From CAWGGS01 sp046704745 (GTDB taxonomy: Bacteria; Desulfobacterota; Desulfobulbia; Desulfobulbales; Desulfocapsaceae), in the NCBI GenBank assembly GCA_046704745.1, contig JBJKRL010000020.1:1-64000 (forward strand): 64,000 nt of DNA, written 5' to 3'. The notes under the pieces were generated by a model, which saw only the letters and a program-made list of their open reading frames with translations, ran no database searches and was not told where the DNA came from. This document shows positions 17,923-27,261 of this stretch, in pieces. Every line of letters starts with the position of its first letter. The first letter of the stretch is position 1. Both the position numbers and the translations under genes were made by a program.

Positions 17923-20306
17923 GGCAGATAAATCGAGTAGCCGTCCTTGGTGCCGGCGTCATGGGTGCAACGATTGCCGCCCATCTGGCCAATGCCGGCC
18001 TGGAAGTCCTCCTGCTCGATATGGTTCCACGTGAACCGGATACGCAGGAAAGAGAAAAAGGATTAACTCTGGACAGCCCAATTGTCCGGAACCGGATTGC
18101 CAGAAACGGTCTGGAAGGTCTGGCCAAGATGAAGCCGGCACCATTTTACCTGAAAGACTATGCCGCCTTGATCGAAATCGGCAATTTTGACGATGATCTG
18201 CCTAAACTGAAGACATGCGACTGGGTTATCGAGGTAGTTGTTGAGCATATGCCGATTAAAAAGAGCCTCTTTGAAAAAGTGGTTCCAAACCTGGCGCCGG
18301 GTGCCATTCTCTCCACCAATACCAGCGGACTGTCCGTCAATGAGATGGCCGAGGTCCTGCCCGTCGAGGTTCGCCGAAATTTTCTGGTCACCCATTTCTT
18401 CAATCCGCCGCGCTACATGCGTTTGATGGAGATTGTCGGTTGCAAAGAGACCGATTCCGATATCATATCCGGCATGGCGGATTTCATCAGCCGCAGGCTC
18501 GGCAAGGGAATCGTCTATGCCAAGGATACGCCCAACTTCATCGGCAACCGGATCGGCGTCTATGCCATCTACAAGGGCATCCAGCATATGACCGAGATGG
18601 GTATGACCGTGGAAGAGGTTGACAGTGTCGCGGGTCCAGCCACCGCCCGGCCCAAAAGCGGCGCCTTCAGGACCGCCGATATCGTCGGCCTCGATACGCT
18701 GGCCCATGTCGGCACCAACTCCTATGATCTCCTGCCGGAAGACGAGGAGCGCGAGGTCTTCAAAGTGCCGGCCTTTATGAGCAAGATGATCGAGGCAGGG
18801 CTGCACGGAAACAAGACCAAAAAGGGCTTTTATAAAAAGAATAAGGTAAACGGCAAGAGTGAAATCTCCTACTATGATTGGCAGACCGGTGAATATAAAC
18901 CTGCGGCCAGACCGAAATTTCCCTCCGTCCAGGCAGTCAAGCAGGTGGATGATCCCGGGATGCGGGTGAAAATGATGGTGGCGGGCAAGGATAAAGGGGC
19001 TGAGTTTGCCTGGAAATCCCTACGAGACACCTTGATCTATGCCACGAGCCGGATCCCTGAGATCGCCGATGACGTGGTCAATATAGACAACGCTATGAAA
19101 TGGGGCTTTAACTGGGAGATAGGTCCCTTCGAGATGCTCGATGCCGTAGGTGTCGCCTCCTTTGTCAAACGGGCAGAAAAAGACGGAGTAAGGGTGCCGG
19201 AGAGCCTGAAAAAGGTTGAGTCCTTTTACCGGTACGCCGACAACGGCACCAAGGAATATTATGATCTGGTGCAGGGGAGCTACCAGCCGGTACCTATCAA
19301 AGAGGGCGAGGTCAGGCTGGAGATCTTGAAACGCGCCGGACGTGTGGTTGAGAAAAATGCCAACTCCTCGGTCATCGATCTGGGAGACGGTGTGTTCGGC
19401 TTCGAGTTCCATTCCAAGATGAACGCCATTTCCGGTGACATTCTGGCCATGACCCACAAGGCGATCAAACGGGCCGAAGAAGAGGGTGTCGGATTGGTGA
19501 TCGGTAACCGCGGGGCCAACTTCTCGGTCGGTGCCAATTTGATGATGCTGGCCGTGGCCCTGGCCGAAGGCGCTTTTGAGGACATCGACATGACCATCCG
19601 CGCTTTCCAGAAGGCAACCATGGCAGTCAAGTACGCCAAGGTGCCGGTTGTGGCCGCGCCGTTTAATCTGACCTTGGGCGGCGGGTGTGAGTTCTGCCTG
19701 CATGCCGATGCTATCAACGCCTCGGCTGAAACCTATATGGGCCTGGTGGAGATCGGGGTCGGCCTTTTACCAGCCGGCGGCGGCACCAAGGAGATGTGCC
19801 TGCGGGCCGTGGAACTCGCTCAAACAAACAAGGCCGATGTCACCCCCTTTATCTTTAAGAACTTCGAGCAGATCGCCATGGCTAAGGTCTCCACGGGAGC
19901 GGCCGAGTTGGCCGGCATGGGCTATATGCGCCGAGGCGACGGGATCAGCATGGATATCGACCGTCTGATCGCCGATGCCAAAAAGAAGGTCCTGACGCTT
20001 GCCGCCAACTACCGTCCCGGCCGACCGTTGGAGAACATACCGGCCCCGGGGCGTAGCATCGCCGGCAGCATCAAGAGCCAGCTCTGGAATATGAAAATGG
20101 GTAATTTCGTCACCGAATACGAGGCCGAGATGGGCGCAATCATTGCCCAGGTCATCTGCGGTGGTGATGTGAATGCGGGGACTCCGATCTCGGAAAACTA
20201 CCTGCTGCAACTCGAGAGGGAGGCCTTTTTGAAGCTCTGCGGCAAAAAGAAGACCGCCGAGCGCATCCAGCATATGCTCAAAAAAGGCAAAGCGCTTCGC
20301 AACTAA
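17919..20306 (+). CDS. fadB: 3-hydroxyacyl-CoA dehydrogenase / enoyl-CoA hydratase fusion
   Basis: This bifunctional 795-residue beta-oxidation enzyme has the dehydrogenase first and the hydratase last, the reverse of the E. coli FadB order. The NAD-binding Rossmann motif is VAVLGAGVMGATIAAHLANA (residues about 6-25), with SGLSVNEMAEVLP and HFFNPPRYMRLMEI for the catalytic histidine. The C-terminal crotonase part starts near residue 490 and includes the oxyanion-hole GANFSVGANLMML and APFNLTLGGGCEFCLHADA, and the glutamate segment VEIGVGLLPAGGGTKEM. It converts enoyl-CoA to 3-ketoacyl-CoA in the cytoplasm. The 4-bp overlap with fadD and the 33-bp gap to the thiolase indicate an operon. Confidence 0.93.
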   Translation: MRQINRVAVLGAGVMGATIAAHLANAGLEVLLLDMVPREPDTQEREKGLTLDSPIVRNRIARNGLEGLAKMKPAPFYLKDYAALIEIGNFDDDLPKLKTCDWVIEVVVEHMPIKKSLFEKVVPNLAPGAILSTNTSGLSVNEMAEVLPVEVRRNFLVTHFFNPPRYMRLMEIVGCKETDSDIISGMADFISRRLGKGIVYAKDTPNFIGNRIGVYAIYKGIQHMTEMGMTVEEVDSVAGPATARPKSGAFRTADIVGLDTLAHVGTNSYDLLPEDEEREVFKVPAFMSKMIEAGLHGNKTKKGFYKKNKVNGKSEISYYDWQTGEYKPAARPKFPSVQAVKQVDDPGMRVKMMVAGKDKGAEFAWKSLRDTLIYATSRIPEIADDVVNIDNAMKWGFNWEIGPFEMLDAVGVASFVKRAEKDGVRVPESLKKVESFYRYADNGTKEYYDLVQGSYQPVPIKEGEVRLEILKRAGRVVEKNANSSVIDLGDGVFGFEFHSKMNAISGDILAMTHKAIKRAEEEGVGLVIGNRGANFSVGANLMMLAVALAEGAFEDIDMTIRAFQKATMAVKYAKVPVVAAPFNLTLGGGCEFCLHADAINASAETYMGLVEIGVGLLPAGGGTKEMCLRAVELAQTNKADVTPFIFKNFEQIAMAKVSTGAAELAGMGYMRRGDGISMDIDRLIADAKKKVLTLAANYRPGRPLENIPAPGRSIAGSIKSQLWNMKMGNFVTEYEAEMGAIIAQVICGGDVNAGTPISENYLLQLEREAFLKLCGKKKTAERIQHMLKKGKALRN

Positions 20307-20339
20307 CGACGATAAAATCTACCCATCAGGAGATAAGAT

Positions 20340-21512
20340 ATGAAAACAGCCTATTTACTGGCATCGTACCGAACCCCGGGATGCCGGGCCAACAAAGGGA
20401 AATTCAAGGATACGCGACCCGACGACCTGGCCGCCATTGCCATGAAAGGGCTCGTTGAGCGCGCCGGTGTCGATCCGGCAATGATTGAAGATGTGTATCT
20501 CGGTTGTTCCTTTCCGGAAGGAGAGCAAGGGATGAATATGGGACGGGTTGCGGCCATGAAAGCTGGCTTCCCTTACCAGGTTCCCGGACAGACGATCAAC
20601 CGCTTTTGCTCGTCAGGGCTTCAGAGCATCTCCATGGCAGCAGAACGGGTCATGTGCGGGTTTGCCGACTGCATCATAGCAGGCGGTGCCGAATCCATGA
20701 CCTGCGTGCCCATGGGCGGCAACAAGTACAGTGCCAATCCGGATCTGGTGAACGATTGGCCCGAGGCCTATTCCTCCATGGGTGTTACCGCAGAACTGGT
20801 GGCGGAAAAGTATGAACTTGACCGTCGGGCCCTGGACACCTTTGCCGTAGCAAGCCATGCCAAAGCAGCCGATGCCATCGCCTCCGGACGTTTTACCGAT
20901 GAGATCATTCCTGTGGAGATCGAAAAGACGTCCGTTGCAGGCGGCAGGATCAAACGGGAAAAAGAGACGGTCACCGTCGATGACGGCGTCCGGCCCGGAA
21001 CCACAATCGAGACACTGGCTAAGTTGCGGCCGGTCTTCCGGGTGAACGGTCCTGTAACTGCTGGAAATTCTTCCCAGATGACTGATGGGGCAGCGGCAGC
21101 ACTGGTGGTTTCCGAAGAGTTTTTAAAGCGCATCGGCAAGGATCCCATAGCCCGCTACGTCTCTTTTGCGGTTCGGGGTGTGCCGCCCGAAGTCATGGGG
21201 CTTGGTCCGATCGAAGCCATTCCCTTGGCCCTGAAGCAGGCCGGGCTTTCGCAGAAGGACATCGAGCTTATAGAGTTGAATGAGGCCTTTGCTTCTCAGG
21301 CCCTGGCCGTCATCCAGGAACTGGGTTTGAATCCCGATATAATAAATGTCAACGGCGGTGCCATAGCCCTTGGCCACCCGCTGGGATGCACCGGTGCCAA
21401 ACTGACAGCGACCCTCTTACATGAGATGGGACGGCGCAAATCGCGCTATGGCATGGTTTCCATGTGCATCGGCGGCGGGATGGGTGCTGCGGGCATCTAC
21501 GAGAGATTATAA
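20340..21512 (+). CDS. fadA: Acetyl-CoA acyltransferase (3-ketoacyl-CoA thiolase)
   Basis: This is a 390-residue thiolase of normal length. The nucleophilic cysteine is in NRFCSSGLQSISMAAERV (near residue 90), the histidine motifs are ELNEAFASQALAV and NGGAIALGHPLGCTGAK, and the second cysteine is in SMCIGGGMGAAG at the end. It cleaves 3-ketoacyl-CoA to acetyl-CoA and a shortened acyl-CoA. AGGAGATAAGAT precedes the ATG. Placed directly after the hydratase/dehydrogenase gene it should be its functional partner, as in FadBA. Confidence 0.93.
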   Translation: MKTAYLLASYRTPGCRANKGKFKDTRPDDLAAIAMKGLVERAGVDPAMIEDVYLGCSFPEGEQGMNMGRVAAMKAGFPYQVPGQTINRFCSSGLQSISMAAERVMCGFADCIIAGGAESMTCVPMGGNKYSANPDLVNDWPEAYSSMGVTAELVAEKYELDRRALDTFAVASHAKAADAIASGRFTDEIIPVEIEKTSVAGGRIKREKETVTVDDGVRPGTTIETLAKLRPVFRVNGPVTAGNSSQMTDGAAAALVVSEEFLKRIGKDPIARYVSFAVRGVPPEVMGLGPIEAIPLALKQAGLSQKDIELIELNEAFASQALAVIQELGLNPDIINVNGGAIALGHPLGCTGAKLTATLLHEMGRRKSRYGMVSMCIGGGMGAAGIYERL

Positions 21513-21544
21513 CAAGAGATAACTTTATCATAAAGGTGAAGCAA

Positions 21545-23323
21545 ATGGCTGAGACAGTATTAAAAGGCGGCGAATATCTGATCAAAGAGGTTGGTTGTGC
21601 CGATGTATTTATTCCGGAAGAATTCACAGACGAGCAGAAGCAGATTGCCGAGACCACGGAACAATTCATTCAAAACGAGATTGTTCCCCAAATCGATGAA
21701 ATAGAAAAACAGAACTTCGAACTCGTCATTGAGGGCATGCGCAAATGCGGCGAGTTGGGACTCTTGATGATGGATGCGCCGGAGGAGTACGGCGGATTGG
21801 ATCTCGACAAGGCAACCTCAATGCTCGTGGGTGAAAAGATTGCCTGCGGCGGCTCCTTTTCCGTTGCCTACGCCGCCCATTCCGGCATCGGCACCCTGCC
21901 GCTCATCTATTATGGCACACCGGCTCAAAAAGAGAAGTACCTGGAGAAGATTACCTCCGGAGAGTGGTGCGCCGCCTACTGTCTGACCGAGCCCGGATCC
22001 GGCAGCGATGCCCTTGGAGCCCAGGCTACAGCCGTATTGTCACCCGACGGCAAGCATTATATCTTGAACGGCACCAAGCAGTTTATCACCAACGGCGGTT
22101 TTGCCCAGCTGTATACGATTTTTGCCAAAATCGACAAACAACATTTTACCGCCTTCCTGGTAGAGAGGGACTTCGAAGGGTTGATCGTCGGCACAGAAGA
22201 GAAAAAGATGGGCATAAAGGGATCTTCCACGACTCAGATTATCCTTGAGAACTGCAAGGTTCCGGTGGAAAATCTGCTGGGAGAGATCGGCAAGGGCCAT
22301 AAGATCGCCTTCAACGTCTTAAATGTCGGCCGCTTCAAACTGGGGGCCGGAGTCACCGGTGCGGCCAAGATGGCCATGGTAGAAGGGATCAAGTATGCCA
22401 ATACCCGCAAGCAGTTCAATCAGCCGATAGCCAATTTCGGTGCCATCCAGGAAAAAATTGCCAATATGACTGCCGAGATCTTTGCCTCGGAATCGCTTGT
22501 CTATCGTCTGGCCGGTCTCCTTGATACCAAACTTGCCACCATCGAGAAAGGCATCGACAACTATTACGAGGAGTACTTGAAGGGCATCGAGGAGTACGCA
22601 CCGGAATGCGCTATTTCCAAGGTGTTCTGCAGCGAAGTTCTGGCCATGACCGTGGATGAGGTGGTCCAGATCCACGGCGGTTATGGTTTTGTCAGCGACT
22701 ACCCGGCAGAGCGATACTACCGTGATGAGCGTATTAACCGGATCTTCGAAGGGACCAACGAGATCAACCGGATGTTGATCCCTGGTATGATCTTACGAAA
22801 GGCGATGAAGGGTGAGTTGCCGCTGCAGGCTGAGGCGATGAAGGCCTTCGAATCCTTGATGACTCCGAGCTTCGAAGAGCTCGACGCCAGCATCCCCTAT
22901 GCCGAGGGAAAAGCCTTGGTGAAGAATCTCAAAACCCTGTTTCTCATTCTGGCTGGTGCCGGTGTACAAAAATATATGGATAAGCTCGCCGAAGAGCAGG
23001 AGATCCTGATGGCGGCCGCCGATCTTGCCATCCAGATATTTGCCTTGGAAAGCACCATCCTTCGGGCAGAGAAGGCCCGGTCATCGGCAAGCGAGCGTAA
23101 GCAGGAGCTGTATGATGCAGCCGTGAAGGTCTTTGCCTTTGCCGCCTCGGAGACGGCCGGCAGCGCTGCCAGAAGGGGAGCTTTTTATATCGAGGAAGGC
23201 GATACCCTGACCATGATTCTCTCCGGTGTGCGCCGCTTTACCAAATATGATGCCACCGGGCTCCTGCAGGCAAAACGGCTTCTTGCCAAGGCCGCCATTG
23301 AAGACGAAAAGTATCTGTTCTAG
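21545..23323 (+). CDS. Acyl-CoA dehydrogenase with C-terminal extension (VLCAD-like)
   Basis: This 592-residue flavoprotein introduces the alpha-beta double bond of acyl-CoA. Visible segments are YCLTEPGSGSDALGAQ (FAD contact), GTKQFITNGGFAQLYT, KMGIKGSSTTQIILENCKVP, the ARKQF-like NTRKQFNQPIANFG, and IFEGTNEINRMLIPGMILRK near residue 405, which contains the catalytic-base glutamate as in VLCAD/ACAD9-type enzymes. After it follows an about 180-residue helical extension typical of that branch. ATG 21545 is chosen over an upstream frame because AAAGGTGAAG lies just before it and it falls after the thiolase stop. Electrons likely pass to an ETF encoded elsewhere. Confidence 0.92.
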   Translation: MAETVLKGGEYLIKEVGCADVFIPEEFTDEQKQIAETTEQFIQNEIVPQIDEIEKQNFELVIEGMRKCGELGLLMMDAPEEYGGLDLDKATSMLVGEKIACGGSFSVAYAAHSGIGTLPLIYYGTPAQKEKYLEKITSGEWCAAYCLTEPGSGSDALGAQATAVLSPDGKHYILNGTKQFITNGGFAQLYTIFAKIDKQHFTAFLVERDFEGLIVGTEEKKMGIKGSSTTQIILENCKVPVENLLGEIGKGHKIAFNVLNVGRFKLGAGVTGAAKMAMVEGIKYANTRKQFNQPIANFGAIQEKIANMTAEIFASESLVYRLAGLLDTKLATIEKGIDNYYEEYLKGIEEYAPECAISKVFCSEVLAMTVDEVVQIHGGYGFVSDYPAERYYRDERINRIFEGTNEINRMLIPGMILRKAMKGELPLQAEAMKAFESLMTPSFEELDASIPYAEGKALVKNLKTLFLILAGAGVQKYMDKLAEEQEILMAAADLAIQIFALESTILRAEKARSSASERKQELYDAAVKVFAFAASETAGSAARRGAFYIEEGDTLTMILSGVRRFTKYDATGLLQAKRLLAKAAIEDEKYLF

Positions 23324-23352
23324 AAAAGAAATCCGGGTTTACCCGTGACCAA

Positions 23353-23392
23353 CTCCTCGGCTGCCCAAACGTGCTCCTGGGTGGTCGAGGAG
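23353..23392 (+). promoter_or_regulatory. Strong intercistronic hairpin
   Basis: CTCCTCGGCTGCCCA (23353-23367) pairs along its full 15 bases with TGGGTGGTCGAGGAG (23378-23392), counting three G-U pairs, around a 10-nt loop. No T run follows, so it is more likely an mRNA stabiliser or attenuator than a simple terminator between the acyl-CoA dehydrogenase and the MBL gene. Confidence 0.6.
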
Positions 23393-23435
23393 CTCTTAAC
23401 CATCGCGGATTATTCTTCATAACTATTGATATGCC

Positions 23436-24383
23436 ATGGCGATTAGGCAACACACCCTCGATACTCCGTACATGGTTGGCCCGGTGCACGGTTATACGGT
23501 CGAAACAGCAGGAGAACTCGTTCTCATCGACACCGGGCCGCCAACTCCGCATACCGAGGAATATTGGCGAAGGCATCTGGATCTGTCACGGCTTCGTCAT
23601 GTGTTGATTACCCATTGCCACATCGACCATTATGGTTTGACCTCCTGGATGGAGAAGGAAACGGCGGCGACCATCTATTTACCGTATAGAGATGCTCTCA
23701 AGATACGAGGGCATGAAGCACGCCTTGAGGGGATTTACCAGGCCTTGCAGGAACTGGGTTTCGGGGATGAGTATCTGGAAAAACTGCAAAAGGTCTTAAA
23801 AAGCGGGTTGCTCTTCCCTCCATTTCCGGAAAAATTTCGAGTCATAGAAGAGGATCTTCCCCAAAATCTGGGAATCGAGTACCTCAATTGTCCCGGGCAT
23901 TCCCAGAGCGATCTTGTTTTTTTAGGAGAAGACTGGGCTGTCACCGGCGATGTGCTGCTGCGTGGAATCTTTCAGGCTCCTCTTTTTGATGTCGATCTTG
24001 AGACAGGGGAAAGGTTTCGCAATTATGACGCCTACTGTGAGACCCTGGTGAAACTGGGCAGCATCCGTAACCGCCGGATCCTGCCGGGACACCGGGAACA
24101 TGTGGGCAGTTTTGAGGAAACTATTCTCTTTTATATAGGCAAGATGCTGGAACGGGTAAAGCAGCTCCTTCCCTATGCCGATGATGATAATGTTGCCCGG
24201 ATCATCGATGAGATTTTCGGCAAAGACAGGATTGAACCGTTCCATGTCTTCATAAAGGCGTCCGAGATCGTCTTTATGAAAGATTTCCTGCAAGATCCGG
24301 ACAGGCTCCGAGACGCCCTGATCGCCACCGGCCTGTTTCCTGCTGTTTCCGATCATTTCCAGGCTGTAACCAGCCGCTTATAG
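23436..24383 (+). CDS. MBL-fold metallo-hydrolase in the fatty-acid operon
   Basis: This 315-residue MBL-fold protein starts with beta strands (TPYMVGPVHGYTVE, LVLIDTGPP), carries the metal motif THCHIDHYG near residue 62, with CPGHSQSDLV and VTGDVLLRG as the later ligand segments, and GHREHVG. In the motif THCHIDH the second residue after T-H is cysteine instead of the common glycine/serine, but all ligand histidines and the aspartate are present. It may be a hydrolase of acyl thioesters (glyoxalase II-like); this is inference from context. A weak ribosome site precedes ATG 23436. It lies between two beta-oxidation-type genes. Confidence 0.85.
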   Translation: MAIRQHTLDTPYMVGPVHGYTVETAGELVLIDTGPPTPHTEEYWRRHLDLSRLRHVLITHCHIDHYGLTSWMEKETAATIYLPYRDALKIRGHEARLEGIYQALQELGFGDEYLEKLQKVLKSGLLFPPFPEKFRVIEEDLPQNLGIEYLNCPGHSQSDLVFLGEDWAVTGDVLLRGIFQAPLFDVDLETGERFRNYDAYCETLVKLGSIRNRRILPGHREHVGSFEETILFYIGKMLERVKQLLPYADDDNVARIIDEIFGKDRIEPFHVFIKASEIVFMKDFLQDPDRLRDALIATGLFPAVSDHFQAVTSRL

Positions 24384-24394
24384 AGGACAAGGAC

Positions 24395-26398
24395 ATGAAA
24401 GATCCCCTTTTTACACCTATTTCCATCGGCACACTTTCCGTAGACAACCGGATCTTCATGCCGGCCATGCATATGAATATGTGTAGCAATTATAAGGTGA
24501 CTGACCGACTGATCGATTTCTACCGGGAACGGGCCGAAGGTGGGGCGGGCCTGATCAGCGTCGGCTTTGCCACCGTGGATAAGGTATCAGGCAATGCCGG
24601 TAATATCGGAGCGCATGACGATGCCTTCATTCCCGGATTGGCGGCTCTTGCCGCCGCCATTAAAACCGGTGGGGCACGATGTGCAGTGCAGCTGAATCAC
24701 GCCGGCCGGTATAATTCTTCATTCTTGCTGGGCGGCAAAAAGCCGGTTGCGCCGTCAGCGGTTCCCTGCCGGATGACCAAAGAAACGCCACGGGAAATGG
24801 AGAAAGATGATATTTCGCAGGCAATCGGAAGTTTTGCCGATGCCGCAGGTCGCATTCAAGAGGCGGGGTTTGATATGGTCGAGATCCTGGCCGGGACCGG
24901 TTATCTAATCAGCGCCTTTCTCTCTCCTTTGACCAATCAGCGTAAGGATGAATACGGCGGAACGCTTCAAGGTCGGATGCGGTTCGGCCTTGAGGTGATC
25001 TCTGCTGTCCGAAGCCGCGTGGGGGCGGGGTTTCCGATCATGGTGCGGGTAAACGGCAACGATTTTATGCCGGATGGCATAGGCCGGCAGGATTTGCAGA
25101 CCTTTGCCTTTCATTTGGTTGGGGCGGGAGCCGATGCCTTGTGCGTCAATGTCGGCTGGCACGAGGCTCAGGTTCCGCAGATCGTATCCAAGGTGCCGCG
25201 CGGGGTGTTTGCCTATATGGCGCGTGCTGTCAAACAGCAGGTAACGGTGCCTGTGATAGCAAGCCACCGGATCAACGATCCGCAGACGGCCAGGCGCCTG
25301 CTCACAGAGGGTTATAGTGATATGGTGGCCATGGGACGTGCTCTTATTGCCGATCCGATGTTACCGAAAAAGGCACGGGCCAGGCGGGAGAACACCATCA
25401 TTCACTGTGTCGCCTGCGGGCAGGGGTGTTTCGATAACCTCTTCAAAATGAAACCGGTGGAGTGCCTGTGCAATCCCCGGGCCGGTCATGAGGCCGAGAT
25501 GCGGGTTGAACAGACGGCAAAGGCCCGCAAGGTCATGGTGGTGGGCGGCGGTCCGGCGGGGATGGCCGCAGCTCTTGCTGCAGCCGAAAAGGGCCATCAT
25601 GTCACCCTGTATGAACGGGGAATGCATCTTGGCGGACAACTGCATCTGGCAGGGGCTCCTCCGGGACGTGGGGAATTTCTTGGCCTGGCGGAAGATCTCA
25701 GCAGGCAGCTGGCTGACAGCAAGGTAAAGGTGGTGCTCAATTCCGAGGTGGATGGCAACCTCCTGGCAGCGCAGAGGCCGGATACCGTCATCCTGGCAAC
25801 AGGTGGAGTCCCGATTAAGCCGGATATTCCTGGCGTGGAGTCGGATCATGTGATTCAGGCCTGGGATATTTTGTCCGGAGTTGGTCATACGCAAGAAAGA
25901 GTGGTTATCATCGGCGGCGGCGCGGTCGGGGTTGAGACGGCACTTCTTCTGGCCGAGCAGGGGACGCTTTCAGGAGAAGAGTTGAAATTTTTGCTGGTAA
26001 ACGGCGCAGAGACCATGGAAGAGCTGCATCGCCTGGCAATATCAGGCAGCAAGAAGGTCACAATTGTCGAAATGTTGGATAGATTAGGAAATAATTTTGG
26101 AAAGTCAACCCGCTGGGGAATGCTCCAGGATGTGGAGCGCTATGGGATAGACGTCAGAATGAAAGCAAAGGTGGTAGAGATAGCAGCCGATGCAGTCAGG
26201 ATTGAAATCGATGGAAAAATAGAGGAAATCCCTACCGATACTGTGGTCCTGGCCGTCGGCACCAAGTCTTATACCCCGTTGAAGAAGGAGTCCGTGGAAC
26301 TTGGAATTCATTACCAGTGCGTAGGCGATGCCGAAAGTCCGGCAACCGTTTTTGAGGCCACCCATCAAGGATTCAGGGCCGGTCGGAGAATCGAATGA
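24395..26398 (+). CDS. NADH:flavin oxidoreductase, 2,4-dienoyl-CoA reductase-like
   Basis: This 667-residue flavo-iron-sulfur enzyme has an N-terminal old-yellow-enzyme TIM barrel (start FTPISIGTLSVDNRIFMPAM; segment LNHAGRY; SAFLSPLTNQRKDEYGG), a 4Fe-4S cluster formed by CVACGQGCFDNLFKMKPVEC (plus a nearby C) near residue 335, and a C-terminal FAD/NAD domain (VMVVGGGPAGMAAALAAAEK and VVIIGGGAVGVETALLLAEQ). The family reduces 2,4-dienoyl-CoA or other enones and supports breakdown of unsaturated fatty acids. GAGGACAAGGAC precedes ATG. It overlaps the hotdog gene by 4 bp, placing it in the fatty-acid operon. Confidence 0.9.
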   Translation: MKDPLFTPISIGTLSVDNRIFMPAMHMNMCSNYKVTDRLIDFYRERAEGGAGLISVGFATVDKVSGNAGNIGAHDDAFIPGLAALAAAIKTGGARCAVQLNHAGRYNSSFLLGGKKPVAPSAVPCRMTKETPREMEKDDISQAIGSFADAAGRIQEAGFDMVEILAGTGYLISAFLSPLTNQRKDEYGGTLQGRMRFGLEVISAVRSRVGAGFPIMVRVNGNDFMPDGIGRQDLQTFAFHLVGAGADALCVNVGWHEAQVPQIVSKVPRGVFAYMARAVKQQVTVPVIASHRINDPQTARRLLTEGYSDMVAMGRALIADPMLPKKARARRENTIIHCVACGQGCFDNLFKMKPVECLCNPRAGHEAEMRVEQTAKARKVMVVGGGPAGMAAALAAAEKGHHVTLYERGMHLGGQLHLAGAPPGRGEFLGLAEDLSRQLADSKVKVVLNSEVDGNLLAAQRPDTVILATGGVPIKPDIPGVESDHVIQAWDILSGVGHTQERVVIIGGGAVGVETALLLAEQGTLSGEELKFLLVNGAETMEELHRLAISGSKKVTIVEMLDRLGNNFGKSTRWGMLQDVERYGIDVRMKAKVVEIAADAVRIEIDGKIEEIPTDTVVLAVGTKSYTPLKKESVELGIHYQCVGDAESPATVFEATHQGFRAGRRIE

Positions 26399-26916
26399 AC
26401 AGCTTCGATATGCTGCCGAAACTGCTGGCCAAGGCTAGAGGCTCAAAGGGATGGCTTGCGATTCTGAATTTTACCCTGGGCAGGATTATTCCCTTCAACA
26501 GGCCGCACGGTTTTCATATTGTGGAACTCGGTGAGGGGCATGTCCGCACCGGCGCTTCATATAAGCGGGTCAACCATAATCATATCCGCGGCGTCCACGC
26601 CTGCGCCATAGCCACAGTAGCGGAATTTTCCGCCGGCTTGTTGCTGCTTTCACGGCTGGATCCTGCCAGATATCGTTTGATCATGTCAAAACTCGATGTC
26701 GATTATGTCTACCAGGCCAAGATGGCGATTACGGCAGAAACGAGGCTGGACGATTCTACACTGCGACAGCAGGTTCTTAAGCCACTGGCCACAGAAGAAT
26801 CATGTTCTATTATTATGGAGACGCAAATCGCAGATGCAGCCGGTACCCTGATTGCATCAGCGCATACTACCTGGCAAATCAAACGCTGGGATAAAGTGAG
26901 GACGAAAGTGAAATAA
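26395..26916 (+). CDS. DUF4442-type hotdog-fold protein, possible thioesterase
   Basis: The 173-residue product has the hotdog pattern of DUF4442/PaaI-like proteins: a long first helix region (MLPKLLAKARGSKGWLAILN), the core NHNHIRGVHACAIATVAEFS AG at about residues 62-84 with the N/H residues typical of the acyl-CoA pocket, and later antiparallel strands ending in SAHTTWQIKRW. It probably hydrolyses or binds acyl-CoA intermediates. Its ATG overlaps the stop of the dienoyl-CoA-reductase-like gene, so both are translated together. Confidence 0.8.
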   Translation: MNSFDMLPKLLAKARGSKGWLAILNFTLGRIIPFNRPHGFHIVELGEGHVRTGASYKRVNHNHIRGVHACAIATVAEFSAGLLLLSRLDPARYRLIMSKLDVDYVYQAKMAITAETRLDDSTLRQQVLKPLATEESCSIIMETQIADAAGTLIASAHTTWQIKRWDKVRTKVK

Positions 26917-26996
26917 CGATAACTCTTCAGGAACACTTCACTTCTTCACGATCATAATGATCAGCATTCTCATGGTAAAGCAGAAAGAGATAATTC

Positions 26997-27175
26997 GGTG
27001 GAGGTCATCGCTTCCGGCCGCTGCTCTGCGGCCATATCGCCGGTACACCACGGCTGACAGACAGGCCGTCTCCCTGGCCTGCCGTCATTTGCGGACGGCC
27101 CGTCCGCAACCCTCCGGGCCTCATATGGAACACCTGCGGGCTTCCGCGATGCGTCCGGAAGCGATGACTTCCACC
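26997..27175. repeat. 179-bp foldback element with 21-bp inverted ends
   Basis: The left end GGTGGAGGTCATCGCTTCCGG (26997-27017) is matched as reverse complement by the right end (27155-27175) at 20 of 21 positions. The interior is GC-rich, has further partial symmetry around CCATAT, and lacks a real gene. The 1-kb-distant gene ends are untouched. A half-copy (16 of 20 matching the right end) lies at 30898-30917. The form fits a miniature inverted-repeat or REP-like element. Confidence 0.65.
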
Positions 27176-27261
27176 TCCTGGGGTAGAAAAGGAAATGTAT
27201 AAATCGGATGACCCAAATTTAAACCAATAACTTTTGACTTCAATCGTGGCAGGTGAAGACC

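Noticed and set aside
18063..19703. Several antisense frames over 200 codons opposite the hydroxyacyl-CoA dehydrogenase gene
   Set aside because: They follow the codon bias of the real plus-strand gene, lack ribosome sites and are not protein-like.
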